NCBI GenBank assembly: GCA_941918925.1
Contig: OW799233.1
Location: 153,802,845-153,866,844 of the forward strand
Source of the DNA: Phyto melanocephala
Lineage: Eukaryota > Arthropoda > Insecta > Diptera > Rhinophoridae
Direction of reading: 5' to 3'
DNA: 64,000 bases
The notes under the pieces were generated by a model. The model saw only the letters and a list, made by a program, of their open reading frames with translations, ran no database searches and had not been told where the DNA came from. This document shows, in pieces, positions 10,893 through 22,559 of this stretch. The position numbers and the translations under genes are program-made. Each line of letters opens with the position of its first letter. Position 1 is the stretch's first letter.

Positions 10893-11218
10893 TATACCCT
10901 TCACAGTGAGTATAAAAGTTTCTAAAATTTTCATTTCCGACCCCATAAAGCATATATTTTCTGAAAGCTTATGAAGAGGGAGTCAATTAAGAACTGTTCG
11001 TCTGTCCGTGTAAATGTTGAAATCAACTTTTTGAAGCCGCCAGACATTTTCAAGACCCGTGTAAGGTACCAAAATATCAGATATATTCGGGAGCAGATCG
11101 GTATTGAAAATCAGAATCGGTACATAAGCAATTGAGATATAAAGAAAAAACCACGACCATCTTTTTTTACAACAACAACATACAACACATATATATGTAG
11201 ATACATACAAACGTGGTA
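10893..11218 (+). mobile_element. Family A fragment, 5' part, cut by the Tigger insertion
   Basis: It begins TATACCCTTCACAGTGAGTA, followed by TTTCCGACCCCATAAAGCAT and an ACAACAACAACATACA block as in other family A copies. It stops at TA (11219-11220), where the pogo/Tigger element is inserted. No clear 3' half follows the Tigger element. Confidence 0.6.
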
Positions 11219-11220
11219 TA

Positions 11221-13759
11221 CACCCAATCCTGTTTTTACACGGTACATACGTTCCAGGGAACATCATGTAAAAAAAAATCGTGCAAAAAAACAGCACATA
11301 TTCATAGGAATATATAGATATTTAGTTAACTACACCTTAAAGGTGGTCTAAAAGATTAATATTTTTATGGAACATAAAAACTTAATTTCTTTTTATTCAT
11401 ACAGATTACTTTTATTTTAATTTTATGATTTTAAGACAAAAAAAAACTAAAAATTATTCACACGTTTTCCTAAAATTATTTTTTTTTTTAAAGAATCACA
11501 TTTTTAAGGAACTAATATATAAAACTCTGTAGAAACAATATTTCAAAAAACTACAAATAAAAAACAAAACAAAAAAATTCACACATGTATAAGGAAAATC
11601 AAAATGTTTTATTCGGTGTCAGTTTCTGATAGTAAGCAAGGTCTTTTGCTCTGCGCTGTTTCAATATCAGTTCCGTCCGAACATATGCTTAGTACGTCTG
11701 CATTTTCAGGTTCTACTGGTTTAATTATTTTAACAGCGAATTCAGTTATGGAACGCTGCGATCCTATTTTGGAGATCTCTTTGTACAGCTCCTTGTATCG
11801 AGTCATACATGATTGAAATTTCACAGCTCTTTCGTTTATATGATCATTTGCCAAAAAATGTTTTGCTAATTTATTTGCCATTTGAAGGCCTTCTAGAATT
11901 GAATTGGCTGCTATCGAAGGCAGAGTTTCGCTCTCTTTAGTGTTATCACTTGCGCCAACGTCTTCCAAAGCGGCTTCTAACAAATCATCAAGAACAATGT
12001 CGACAATTATTTCGCTTATATCATCAAAGGTAAGGTTATCGAAACCGTCACCCCCAACAGCTTGTGCCAGCGTAACTATTTTTGTTAACACTACATCGGC
12101 CCCATTTGGGTTCACACTAGTATATTTTCGCGTTTAACGGGCATTCAGGGTTGATGGTTTTATTTCTGAAATAGGGTAGGCTGCGTATTTTATGCAATCA
12201 AGAATCGAAAATTTTTTCAATGCCTCAATAACAGTAGTAGTGCTGTTATGGTTTTCTATTCTATTTAAAATGTATTGAAATGATCGCTTTATATAATATG
12301 CTTTGAATGTTGCGATAATACCCTGGTCTAATGGTTAAATTAAGGCTGTAGTATTGAGAGCAAAAACATTATTTTTACATTTGGATGCTCGAGAACTGTG
12401 TGTCCAGGAGCATTATCTATTAATAAAAGAATTTTAAATGGCATGCCTTTATCATTCATATAGCGGTTTACTTCAGGAATAAAACAATTGTAAAACCATT
12501 CACTAAAAACTATTGAAGTTACCCATCCCTTTGTATTTGCCATTCAATGAACTGGCAAACTTTTTATATCCAAACCTTTGAGTGCTCTTGGTCGAAGAGC
12601 TTTATTAATTAATAAAGGTTTTGGCATACGGTCGCCTGAGGCATTACTGCAGAATAAAAACGTAACCCCTTCCTTTGCAGCCTTAAAACCACTTGCACTT
12701 TTTTCGCGTTTTGGTACATATGTTCGTCTTGGCATTCTCTTCCAGAAAAGACCAGTCTCATCGGCGTTAAAAACTTGGTCACTATTGTATCCGCATTCTT
12801 CAATTACTTTGGCCAGCTGTGGAGGAAATTCCTTAGCTGCTGCAGCATTTCCAGAAGCTAGTTCTCCTTTGATTTTGACATTATGAACTGCATGCCTTTC
12901 TAAAAATCCTTGCAACCATCCATTACTAGCAGAAAATTTATTTTGATTTTTAGAAGACGTTGATGGTTCCTTTTCTTTTATTTGGTCGTAACTTCTCAGA
13001 GCTTTATGCTTTATGGTATTGGTATCAACTGGTATGCGCTTTTGGGTACAGTCTTCAATCTATGCCAGCAGAACCTTTTCCATTTTTTCTTTAATTTTAT
13101 CTCTTGCATAGGAAGACGACTTAGCACTTAATATGGTACCAGAAATCACTGCTTGTCTAATCGCTTTTTAATTTTTTTTAATTGTTCGAATTGTCGATTC
13201 GTTCAAATTCAAAGACTTGCCAACGGAACTGGAACCTTCACCGTTTCTAGGTCTATCCAGAATTTTAATTTTTGTATCCAAAGAAATAGTTGTTCGCTTT
13301 TGCTTTGGCATACATAGCTGCATTAAAAATGTATAAAGTAAATAATGTACATATGAATTTTTGCTTAGTATGTACATATTAGCTTTTAATTTACCGTATT
13401 AATATAAAATAAACCAGAATTTGTCGACTTTCAATAAATGTAAACACAAGAATTTAAGACTTTTTTCACAACGTACAATTGTAACAATCCACTTCAACAC
13501 TTAATACAAAGTAACAAAAAATGTCTGAGAAGACTTGTTTGGAAAGACAAGCACATAATTTGTAAATTCCCTAACTGTGAATACAAAAAGAATTGTCTTA
13601 TCACATGATAAGTTTTTTAAAGTTTGTTTAATTAAGTTATGAAAGTTATCAGAAGTATGTGGCAGTTCTCGTTTACATACCGTGTACTATATAAACTTAA
13701 AATTGACCAAAAATATTTTTATCCCTGTAAAAAAAGACGTGTAAAAAGCGGATTGGGTG
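11221..13759 (-). mobile_element. pogo/Tigger-type DNA transposon, complete in outline
   Basis: The inverted ends are CACCCAATCCTGTTTTTACA at the left and TAAAAAGCGGATTGGGTG at the right, about 22 bases each. TA target duplications lie at 11219-11220 and 13760-13761. The element is 2.54 kb and carries one degenerate transposase gene on the minus strand (13311-11609). It interrupts a family A fragment. Confidence 0.85.
11609..13311 (-). pseudogene. Tigger/Jerky-like transposase pseudogene (CENP-B type)
   Basis: The reading order on the minus strand starts with MPKQKRTTISLDTKIKILD, an N-terminal CENP-B-like helix-turn-helix. A second DNA-binding region follows, then the DDE catalytic core: FNADETGLFWKRMPRRTY holds the first Asp, LLIDNAPGH the second and PLDQGIIATFKAYY the third. 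A long C-terminal tail ends near 11609. Breaks seen are an in-frame TAG at about 13062, a TGA at about 12543 where Trp is usual, a frameshift near 12370, another stop just before the third Asp, and a stop near 12136. The family cuts and pastes its own element. This copy cannot make an active enzyme, although all three catalytic Asp codons remain. Confidence 0.85.
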
Positions 13760-13894
13760 TACTCGTTTTTATATATTTATTTTTTTTTTTTTTTTAACAT
13801 ATGTACATACTACATAAACTCAATTTATATTTTCTCAATTGTTTATGTTGCATTTAGATTTTAAATTTAGGCTATAAGTTCAATTTATGTTGTT

Positions 13895-14065
13895 TATGTC
13901 GTTTAAATACCGATCGGCCCCCGAATATTTGTGATATTTTAATAGCTTACACGGGTCTTGGCGATATCGGGGGTGTGTATGTTGAATTCAACATACACAC
14001 GGACAGACTGACAGACAAATATGACTCACTAGACATAAGCTTCACATGGACTGACAAACCTATAT
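13895..14065 (-). mobile_element. Family A fragment
   Basis: Phrases such as ACCGATCGGCCCCCGAATAT, ACACGGGTCTTGGCGATATC and AACATACACACGGACAGAC match the minus-strand form of family A (compare 53040-53180). Both ends are missing. Confidence 0.5.
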
Positions 14066-14332
14066 ATCGTCGGTCACAGGTTGACAACTCTTAACTCGCA
14101 GAAAAATCGAATCAGGTTTTTGATGCCAAAAGACTGTGTTTGTCCTTTGGCATGTTAGTATACGTTTCATTTATATTAATAAATCATCTTACAATTAATA
14201 TCTGCTACTAATTTTGTTTTTTTTTTTTTTTTTTGTTTACTTCCAACACGGTTAAGTAACGGAGTTATAACGTTTTTTTTTCTTCTGAAAAGTACAAAAA
14301 AACACGTCACCTGTGATCGACGACATACCTTT
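14063..14332. mobile_element. Possible MITE with inverted ends
   Basis: ATCGTCGGTCACAGGTTGAC near 14067 is the near inverse of GTCACCTGTGATCGACGAC near 14308. The interior is T-rich with no coding frame. I could not define a target duplication. Confidence 0.4.
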
Positions 14333-14339
14333 TTACACT

Positions 14340-16754
14340 CACTGTGAAAAAACGGGCGATAAAACTACGAAATATCTGTGTTAAATATCCTTTATTATTA
14401 GTTTTAGTTATGAAAAAAATAAATATAAATTTATATGTTCTATTTCTAACCAAACATTGCGTTTCAGTTTCAGCTATTAAATACTAAGTATGTTAAAGTA
14501 TAGCTGTCTCGACTTGATAGCATGTAATGCAGGTGTCTTCACTTAATAGTGAATGAAATCAACATCTTTCCGAAAAATTAAATAAATGTAAAATTTTTAC
14601 TCTAAGAAACGTTTAATGACGTTTTATAAAATTGTACTAGTTTAATTATTATTATTATTATTTAGCTCATTTAAAGAAAATTTTATTCTTAATCATTTTC
14701 TAATTTTTTCATGAAACTCGGGCTAATCATGCAATGATGCAATCTCTCAGAATACTTAACCGTCTTGTTTTGTGCGAAATATTAGCCAAGTCCATAAAAA
14801 AAATTTGAGCCCGATAGAAAAAAAAACACTGAAAACGGATTTGAATTAAGCGTGTCAAAATCTCTATAGACCATGCTTACAAAGGCGATATTTTTATATA
14901 TTTGACGAATTACGTTTTTTCCAATCGCCACGTAACCAAAACATTGTTTGGCTTCGACATTAATGACTAGTGTCTGAGTGGTAGTTTTATGTTCATGCCG
15001 CTTATTTTTGGAACAATCTTCCACTAAGTCAACAGCTAAACGGCAATCCTAATAGTATCAAAACATTCCTATTCACCTTTTTCACATAATTTTGATTTTT
15101 TATTGTTGTTGAATAAATTTTTTTTAATCCTGTTGTAAATATATTAAGTTTATTATCATATGTTTTGTTAAATATGTTAAAAAGTAAAATTTCTTGTCAA
15201 GTAATACGTTCCTGTGGTATAAGTATTAGACTCAATCTTGTTGTACAGGAAATAAAAAATAAATAAATAGGGTGTGAATTGTTCATAATGTTAATGTTGC
15301 CATAGCTGTAAAATTAAGAAATGAAAATAGGAAACTTAAATCTTATAAAACTAATTCTATAACTTCACCATATAGTGCAACATTTATAATATAGAATTTT
15401 GAGCTTTATAACAGTAAATCAACGAATTTACTAGATCGTGGCCGTAGTGAGTTTGCGGGAGCGAGCGGGTACACTCATATTATCTTAAATGTTCGATTTG
15501 TAATTAATAACGTTTAATTTGTAATTCCAATTAACGTTTATCGATTTCAACTTTCCTATTTCCTAGAATTGACTATTTTAAGAATATTTTTACAATAGCT
15601 AAGTAACAAAAGTAAAACGGAAAGGAAATTAATTTCAAGTCTGATTTTTATTAATTTTAATTTTAATCCTTACGAATAACGACTGCTTTAATTGAACTTA
15701 TCTCTAATTAAATGCTGCTGTTCTTTTTTTAACTACCAACCTTACAAGTTGAGAGGTGGTGGCGTGGGTGTTTGCTCGTGTTAACACAAAATAAATTTAA
15801 AAAACAAACGTATTCATCAAGTAGATGCTTAACTACTTTAAACAATTTTTTTTTTTAACACGCAAGAATAAATTAAAATAATTTATTTACTTTTCACAAG
15901 ACTTTATAGACATCTGCAGCCACCAAAAGAAGTCATTCATTCATATTCATAATTCGTTTAATGGAAAATTGTATTATTAACATAATTTATGCATAAACGT
16001 CACTTTAAATTAAATGTTACGTAAAGCAGAGCTTTGTCAAGAAAAAAAAAACAAAAAAAAAAGAAGAACCTTAAAATAAAATCTTAAAGCGTAACTTAAT
16101 TTACATTTTCTTTAAATATTTTTTTTCTCAAATAATTTCAATACTTACTTTGTTATGTTTATAAATTTTAAAACGTTGCAAAAAGTTGAAAGTTGTTGAA
16201 TTTTTTGTTGTTGTTTTTGCTGTTATTGTAGGTTGTTTATTAATTTATGCTATTGTCCTTAAAGTAACTGTTAATTATTTGTTTCAGATTTGTTTTGAAT
16301 TTTAGAAATAGTTGATGATTGTTGTTTTTGTGTTTGTAATATACATGTTTAATGTTTTAATCCTAAAACGATTTATAGATACAATTTTTTTATGTCCGTC
16401 TTTGAAAAATATTATTGCAATGTTCTACAATTTCAAATAATAAAAAAATTTCTTTAAATTACTTTTTATAGGGTTCAAGTTGAATATGTTTGTCCGTCCA
16501 TTGTATGTCTAGGTATGTTTTAGCAATAAATAATGTTTTGCTTAATCCTCGCTGCAGGATTAAAACATTATTTTGGTTTATTTTTATTTACAAATTATTT
16601 TCTCGGTTCTTCTTTAAGATTTTTCAAAGTATTAATTTTTGTCTCCTTTAGTTAAGTTTTGCCTTCAAAACTGTATCCGTCAGTAGTTATAAGTGGTTTG
16701 TTTATTTGTCTGTTTTTTTTTCTATTGTAAGGAATAGTAGTCGACCCGATGATA
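14340..16754. other. Region 3' of foxo: likely 3' UTR and intergenic DNA
   Basis: No coding frame is seen on either strand. Because foxo runs on the minus strand and stops at 16755, its 3' UTR must occupy the right part of this stretch. Candidate poly(A) signals on the minus strand (TTTATT on the plus strand) lie near 16696, 16576, 16246 and 15879. I cannot tell which is used. A short GC-rich patch lies at about 15437-15472. Confidence 0.5.
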
Positions 16755-17138
16755 TCAATGGACCCATGATGGTGGTGTCACTACACTCTGCTGGGAATAT
16801 TGTACTCTAGCGTTGAGGTTGGCTGTGGGTGTTTGTGTTGGCAAGTCGTTTGTCATTGTTGTTGTATTGTTATTGTTGCTCAACATTGAAGGCAAGTGTT
16901 GTTGTAGCTGATGTTGCTGTAGTTGGTGTTGCTGCTGTTGTTGCTGTTGCAGTTGTGCATGCAATTGATTAAGTTGTTGTTGGGTATTTAAGACTGATGC
17001 AGTCGTAGTTGTTGTAGTAGTTTCAGCACCCATCAATCCTGTATCACAAACACTGTTACTCACTGTACTACTATTCACAGCTGTCAACGGTATATTAATA
17101 TCCAGCAGGCCATCAATATTAATTTCTTGTTGCATTAA
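16755..17138 (-). CDS. foxo: foxo last coding exon: transactivation domain, polyQ and C-terminus
   Basis: The exon encodes the last 127 residues and the TGA stop (16757-16755). The acceptor is TCTTTCCAG/TTA, in phase 0. It opens with LMQQEINIDGLLDINIPL, the conserved acidic/hydrophobic FOXO transactivation motif. With the end of the previous exon (GGLECNIEE) it forms the coactivator-binding segment known in fly FOXO. A Gln/His-rich run (about residues 50-75 of the exon) and an Asn run follow. The end, LNARVQYSQQSVVTPPSWVH, matches the known Drosophila FOXO C-terminus almost word for word. The long Gln runs are CAA/CAG mixtures and may differ between alleles. Confidence 0.95.
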   Translation of the reverse strand, partial: LMQQEINIDGLLDINIPLTAVNSSTVSNSVCDTGLMGAETTTTTTTASVLNTQQQLNQLHAQLQQQQQQQHQLQQHQLQQHLPSMLSNNNNTTTMTNDLPTQTPTANLNARVQYSQQSVVTPPSWVH

Positions 17139-17342
17139 CTGGAAAGAGATTAGAGAGAGAAAAAAATAATTGTCAATAAAATTAAGCTTAATTACAATTA
17201 AAGGAAAGCAACAAATTAAGGCAGTCACCACTCTTTTTTGTGACAGCTGAGGTAAGAATTCTCGGTCATTTCGTTTGAGAATTCATTATGAGTAATTCAC
17301 GCCAGAGAAACATTTACAATTTAATGTTGTTTTTTTTTGAGA

Positions 17343-17556
17343 CAAGGCATATTTATTCATCAGGTACTCTTGATTCGCCAGCTGATTATTTTTTTCATCA
17401 CTTACTTCAAATTTCAGCTGTCAAAATGCATAAATAAATAAAAAACAATTTTCTCTCTTTTCTAATTTATTTCAAATGTAAAACTTTATATAAAAAAATA
17501 TATAAACAAAAAAATTCTCTCCGAAATGCAATTACCTGATGAATAAATATGCCTTG
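17343..17556. mobile_element. CAAGGC MITE (subfamily CAAGGCATATTTATTCATCA)
   Basis: Perfect inverted ends, CAAGGCATATTTATTCATCA at the left and TGATGAATAAATATGCCTTG at the right. An 8-base flank TTTTGAGA occurs at 17335-17342 and again at 17558-17565, one base beyond the right end. It is close kin of 31928-32136. It lies only 205 bases upstream of the last foxo exon. Confidence 0.85.
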
Positions 17557-17720
17557 ATTTTGAGATTACTATCGTGAGCATTGTTGCCGGCGAGCAACTT
17601 TTTTTCGCAGTGAAATCGACAAAAAAACGCAGTGAAGCGCAGCGACGAGAAATAAAAAAATGTCGTTTTCGTTTGGACAAAAAAAGGAAACTTTTTGCCC
17701 TTTTTTTAAGACTTACTTGT

Positions 17721-19885
17721 TATACCCGCCACCAAAAAAATGGTGGGGGTATATTCATTTTGTCATTCCGTTTGTAACACATCGAAATATCCATTTTAGA
17801 CCCCATAAAGTATATATATTCTGAATCAGGGTTTGATTTGATGACGATCTAGCTATGTCCGTCCGTCTGTCCGTCTGTTGAAAGCACGATAGAGGTCGCA
17901 CCGAAAAAGCTAGGGGGCTCAAATTTTGCCAGAATCTTTCTTATAGACAAGGTTTGTTTGGTATTGAAAATGGGTTATATCGGAATATTAGGAACAGAGT
18001 TATAGCTCGAGAAGCAAGAGTAGGTCGAAAAAACCGTGTCCTTCGCACATCGAATAAAATGGAACTGTGTCCAGACGCATAAACGTAGAGTCATGAGACT
18101 TCGAATATATATTTATCGGGTCAAAAGAATATTTTTCCCTGAAAATCGCTTAAATCTATGAATTAGGAAAAGAGTTATCGATCAAAATGTACGAAAATTT
18201 ATACCGCACAGTGTATTTTTCGGTATATTTAAAAACAAAAACGTCATAAAAGCAACAAAATTGAATGTACGACTCTGAAATTTTGCACACTTTGCTTTTT
18301 GGTGAGACGCTTTTTTGTGACGAAAAATCAATGTGCCACGCCCACTTTTACGCCCACCTCCCATATAACGTTTTACCTAAAATTCATATAAATTCTCTAT
18401 AAATAAAGATTTTGGAATAATAAAGGGCTACATTGAAACACCTAAGTTGTACTCATTCGCAAAAACAACTTTGACACGCCTACTATAACGCCCACTTTTC
18501 ACGTTATCTACCGTTAATGAAATTTAAAAGCCCATAAAACCGCCAAAATTAGAGGTATGATGATAAAATTTGCTACGCCTATCCCCCTAGGTAAAATCAT
18601 TACTGTGCCAGAAAATTAAGGTGCCACGCCCACTTTTACGCCCACCTCCCATATAACGTTTTAACTAAAATTCATATAATTTCTCTATTAATAAAGATTT
18701 TGGAATAATAAAGGGCTATATTGAAACACCTTAGTTGTACTCATTCGCAAAAACAACTTTGACACGCCTACTATAACGCCCACTTTTCACGTTATCTACC
18801 GTTAATGAAATTTAAAAGCTCATAAAACCGCCAAAATTAGAGGTATGATGATCAAATTTGCTACGTATATCCTTCTAATCAATTTAATTGTTGTGCCAAA
18901 AAGTTTAGGTGACACGCCCACTTTAACCCCTACCTCTCATATAACGGTTTATCTTAAATTCATGTAATTTCTCTATTGACAAAATTTTTGGGAAAATAGA
19001 GGACTATATTGAAACATCTAAGTTGTATTTATTAGCAGAAACTTTATTGACACGCCTACTTTAACGCCCACTTTCATTGAAAGACTACATTTACAAAAGC
19101 ATGTTAGTAGCATATCAAAGTTATAAAGGGTGGTTACATTTTAAGGACCGATGTTGAATTTAAATAAAACACAAATTATTTAGGATATTATTATTATTTC
19201 TTTTTGTAATTATAAAATTTGTATGGTTTAATTATGTATTTAACAAAATATCGGCCAAATGGCCTCCCATCCTTGGCGCCACTCCTCTATCTGATGGTCC
19301 AAATTTTCAATGACAATGTTGATGCTCAATTGTTGGGCATGATGATGAGGTGAGGTTGACTGCTCTTTTTCCACTCCATCGCAAAAACCAGCAGTGGTTC
19401 CCATTCAACAAACTAAGAAGGCGTTCACAGATTTTCTAACATTTTATACAGACCGGTTTTGCAGAAATTTGAATATTTGTTACAATTCTCCCGATTATGG
19501 ACGAATTTGAACGATTATGTTGATCAAAAGAATTACGAAGTTCACAAAATGCATTTTGATTTGAACGTCCATTTTTATAAAAAACCTGAATAACTTTAAA
19601 GCGTTGCTCATTTGCGTATCTTTCTACGAAACAAATTGAGTAAGTTTGAGATTGAGAAATGTCAAGTCAAATGCAGAAAACAAATTTAAAGACTAGGTGT
19701 AGTTCACCTTCAACATGGGCCCTTAAAATTTAACCACCCTCTACAAAGAAAGTGATACATATTTTATTATAAAGAGATTATTCCATAGCGATTAACAAAA
19801 TAATAAATATTGTGCTTTAAATGTACACAAAATTGGTGGTGGGTATAAAAGATTCGGCACAGCCGAATATAGTGTTCTTACTTGT
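17721..19885 (+). mobile_element. Family B interspersed element, copy 2 (2.2 kb)
   Basis: Same order of blocks as copy 1: TATACCCGCCACC start, GACCCCATAAAGTATATATA, CCGTCCGTCTGTCCGTCTG, repeated ACGCCCAC phrases, the nested mariner MITE (19126-19741), and the end hairpin ATTCGGCACAGCCGAAT then TTCTTACTTGTTTTT. It lies in the foxo intron, antisense to foxo. Confidence 0.8.
19126..19741 (-). mobile_element. Mariner-like deletion derivative nested in family B copy 2
   Basis: It has the same ends as 7031-7630 (AAGGGTGGTT..AACCACCCTC) with TA flanks. It lies at the same place inside family B, so it was present before family B spread. The remnant frame is more broken than in copy 1. Confidence 0.6.
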
Positions 19886-20266
19886 TTTTTAATTTTTTTA
19901 GTTAATTTTATCTCAACTACTCAACTGCGATAGAAAAAAACTATTATTTTTGATTGTCAACAACAGTGCAATACAATATAAAAATTAATTAAATGGACTA
20001 AAAAGCAAATATTTTTTTCACGAAATAGTTTGTTTATGTTTTTTTAACGGGATTTTTGACATTTTAATTCAAGACCTAATCAGTCAACTGCAACGTAACG
20101 TAACAGCAGAAAATGTTGCCATCTAGCTTCTATATTTTTAACAGGGTGAAAATTTTATCTCGTTGTGTTATAGCGTTTACAGACTTACGTGTTAAACACG
20201 TTTGAGGTAAATCATGTTAAGGCGTTGTTGATCAAACAAAGAGGAAAACTACCAAAAACTGAAAAA

Positions 20267-20343
20267 CGCAGTGATATTAAAAAAAAAACGCAGTTACGCA
20301 GTGACGACGGGCAAATCGCAGTGAAAAACTGCGATCGCAGTGA
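20267..20343. repeat. Cluster of CGCAGTGA motifs
   Basis: CGCAGTGA or CGCAGTTA starts at 20267, 20289, 20297, 20317 and 20336. The last site is part of the palindrome ACTGCGATCGCAGT. Similar sites start at 17606, 17628 and 17638, beside the MITE in the same intron. The function is unknown; a binding-site array or a remnant of a repeat are both possible. Confidence 0.6.
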
Positions 20344-20990
20344 AAACGGCAACACTGATCGTGAGCGATATTCTCAATATTCTATCAAACTAAAGGAGCT
20401 TGTCTTAACCTAAATGGATCTTAGCATTTTAAGTGAGAAAAGCCACAAGAACGTTAAAGTCGGTGAGTAGTACTATGACATGATAACTAAATTTGATCTG
20501 CATAAACTTAAGCCTAATTTCATTAAAAACTTATGGTTTTAACAAGACGACTAATTTCAAGAAAAGCAGTTGTTACCAAAAATGTTCATGTGATTTGACA
20601 CTATTAGATTTTCCCCGCGGTGATAAATTGTAAAGTGGCTTGTCTGTGCCGGTAAACACGATGTTGTTAATAAATTTATAACATTCGCATCATTGTTGTG
20701 GCGATAATTGGACCGAAGATTTATATGTGTCAGCCGTAGTTTTTACATATCAAACAAGGCCACTTCGAAAAAACACTTGTTAATACTTGATTGGTAAGAT
20801 ATCGAAAATTAGTATCTAAGAGGCTTAGCATTCCAGATGTATTGTACCGAATGGAATAAAATAACATTTGTTTCACTTTTTGTTTTGTCAAAAGTTTTAA
20901 AAAAAATATTTAGCTCCGGACAAATCTCTTGTCAGTGTCGTATTATAACAAAGCAATTATGAAATTTGATTTTTATTGTCATGGTCTCAT

Positions 20991-21181
20991 CAAGGCGAAT
21001 CCAATAAGGTGAACTTATTAGATCAGCTGATCATCAGCTGTTGACTACTTCTAGGGACCAACTGTCAAATTTTTGTGTATTATTGACATATCGTTTTGTT
21101 TTATACTAACAAAATACACGTTTGTATTTTTTCACTTTGTAGTTGTTTAAGGGACGAGTTCACCTTATTGAATTCGCCTTG
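20991..21181. mobile_element. CAAGGC-ended element, 191 bp
   Basis: The ends are CAAGGCGAATCCAATAAGG and CCTTATTGAATTCGCCTTG. It is flanked by GGTCTCAT at 20983-20990 and 21182-21189. The second flank is also the left flank of the next element. Confidence 0.88.
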
Positions 21182-21189
21182 GGTCTCAT

Positions 21190-21567
21190 CAAGGCATATC
21201 CATAAGGTATATGCAACGGCGAATTGATACAACAAAGCAACTTTTCATGGGATGTTTTATGTCAAGGCCAATTCGTATATCAGGGATGGAAAAGTTGTTT
21301 TTACATATTAAATATAATAAAATTTGATTAAAAACAGAATATAAATTTTTTAAACACATTATTAATGACGAAAAAGCAAAAAATATACATAAATTAAGCA
21401 CATTTATTGTCAAAAAAGTACACTCAAGTTAATTGTTTAATACCGAAACCAAAATCACATTTCCTATCCCTGCATTAATAAATGAAATCAAAGCGAATTC
21501 AACCAATTTTGACAAAATGTTTCACAATCAGCTGGGCTGATAATTTCACCTGTATGAATTCGCCTAG
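21190..21567. mobile_element. CAAGGC-ended element, 378 bp, adjacent to the previous one
   Basis: It starts CAAGGCATATCCATAAGGTA and ends TGTATGAATTCGCCTAG. GGTCTCAT lies before (21182-21189) and after (21568-21575). It has the same length (378) and structure as the inner element at 57679-58056, which is in the opposite orientation. No protein is encoded. Confidence 0.88.
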
Positions 21568-21575
21568 GGTCTCAT

Positions 21576-22550
21576 TTTATTATATTTTATATCGTCGCTG
21601 CACAGACGTTTTCGGTTATGTGACAATTTTTGATATCTTTTATTGCTCTCATTTGACCTTCTATTGGTCATACATATACATATACATATCCACCAAATCG
21701 TTTAAGTATATATTAATTGATTTCAAATTAAACAACAGTCGGTATGCGTTTATTATTGTAAAGTAACAAATATAATGTTTCTCCTAAAAACAAAGTACTT
21801 AATTGAATTTGTTAGACCAACGACAACTTATTCTTATGAAACCTTTTAAAATATTGAAGTTTCTAATCTATGTAAATGTTTGAGTGTATTTCGAAATGTA
21901 TGCATTTCACTAGGAAATTTCAACTTCCTTCAAAATGCAACCCCTAAAGCTTTGCAATATATTCTGGGGAAGAAGCTCGATTTTTCGAGTAAAATTTCAA
22001 TCGGTATCGGATGCCATAACTTGCCCCCTGATTCCAATACTCCGTTGTTGTCGATACTCATTTGGGAATAGAAAACATCGTATAAAGCTGCGCCCTATAT
22101 TAGGTTTTCACTTAGGAAGATACCCTGTATCTTAATCGGTATTTCATATATTTAGGATTAGTAAAAAAAAAAAAAATTGCTAAATAGTTCCAAACCCTGT
22201 AATTGCCAAGAAAATAACCATATTTCTTTAAAAACCGGATGTATTATTTTTTCTGGAGGAGTTCATTTCAACTGTAATAAAAAAAAATTATAATATATTT
22301 TACCCCAAGATGTAAAAACCTAAGTTTTGAGTTTATTATAGACTTTATCGCCATTAAACCAAAATATTTTGAATTTTTTTAGCGAATACGGCGTACACTA
22401 TTCCCTAGGCATGTATGTCTCTAGTGCCTCCAATAAGCTTTTCATTTATACGTCAAAAGAAGTAACCGATTTAATTTAAACCAAATTAGTTCGGGTTGCA
22501 ACGTAATCTGCGGATTTCACCAAAGAGTGAACAAAGAATAAAGAAATCCG
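21576..22550. other. foxo intron DNA, a few repeat phrases
   Basis: No gene seen. At about 21980-22040 the phrase AAATTTCAATCGGTATCGGA followed by a C-rich CCCCC stretch resembles the right end of the small MITE at 49428-49560. Confidence 0.4.
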
Positions 22551-22559
22551 CCCGTGGTG

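Noticed and set aside
11604..12886. Plus-strand open frames of 70-102 codons
   Set aside because: Shadows of the Tigger transposase on the minus strand.
20189..20413. 74-codon plus-strand open frame
   Set aside because: It covers the CGCAGTGA motif cluster; composition is Lys-rich from A runs and no domain is seen.
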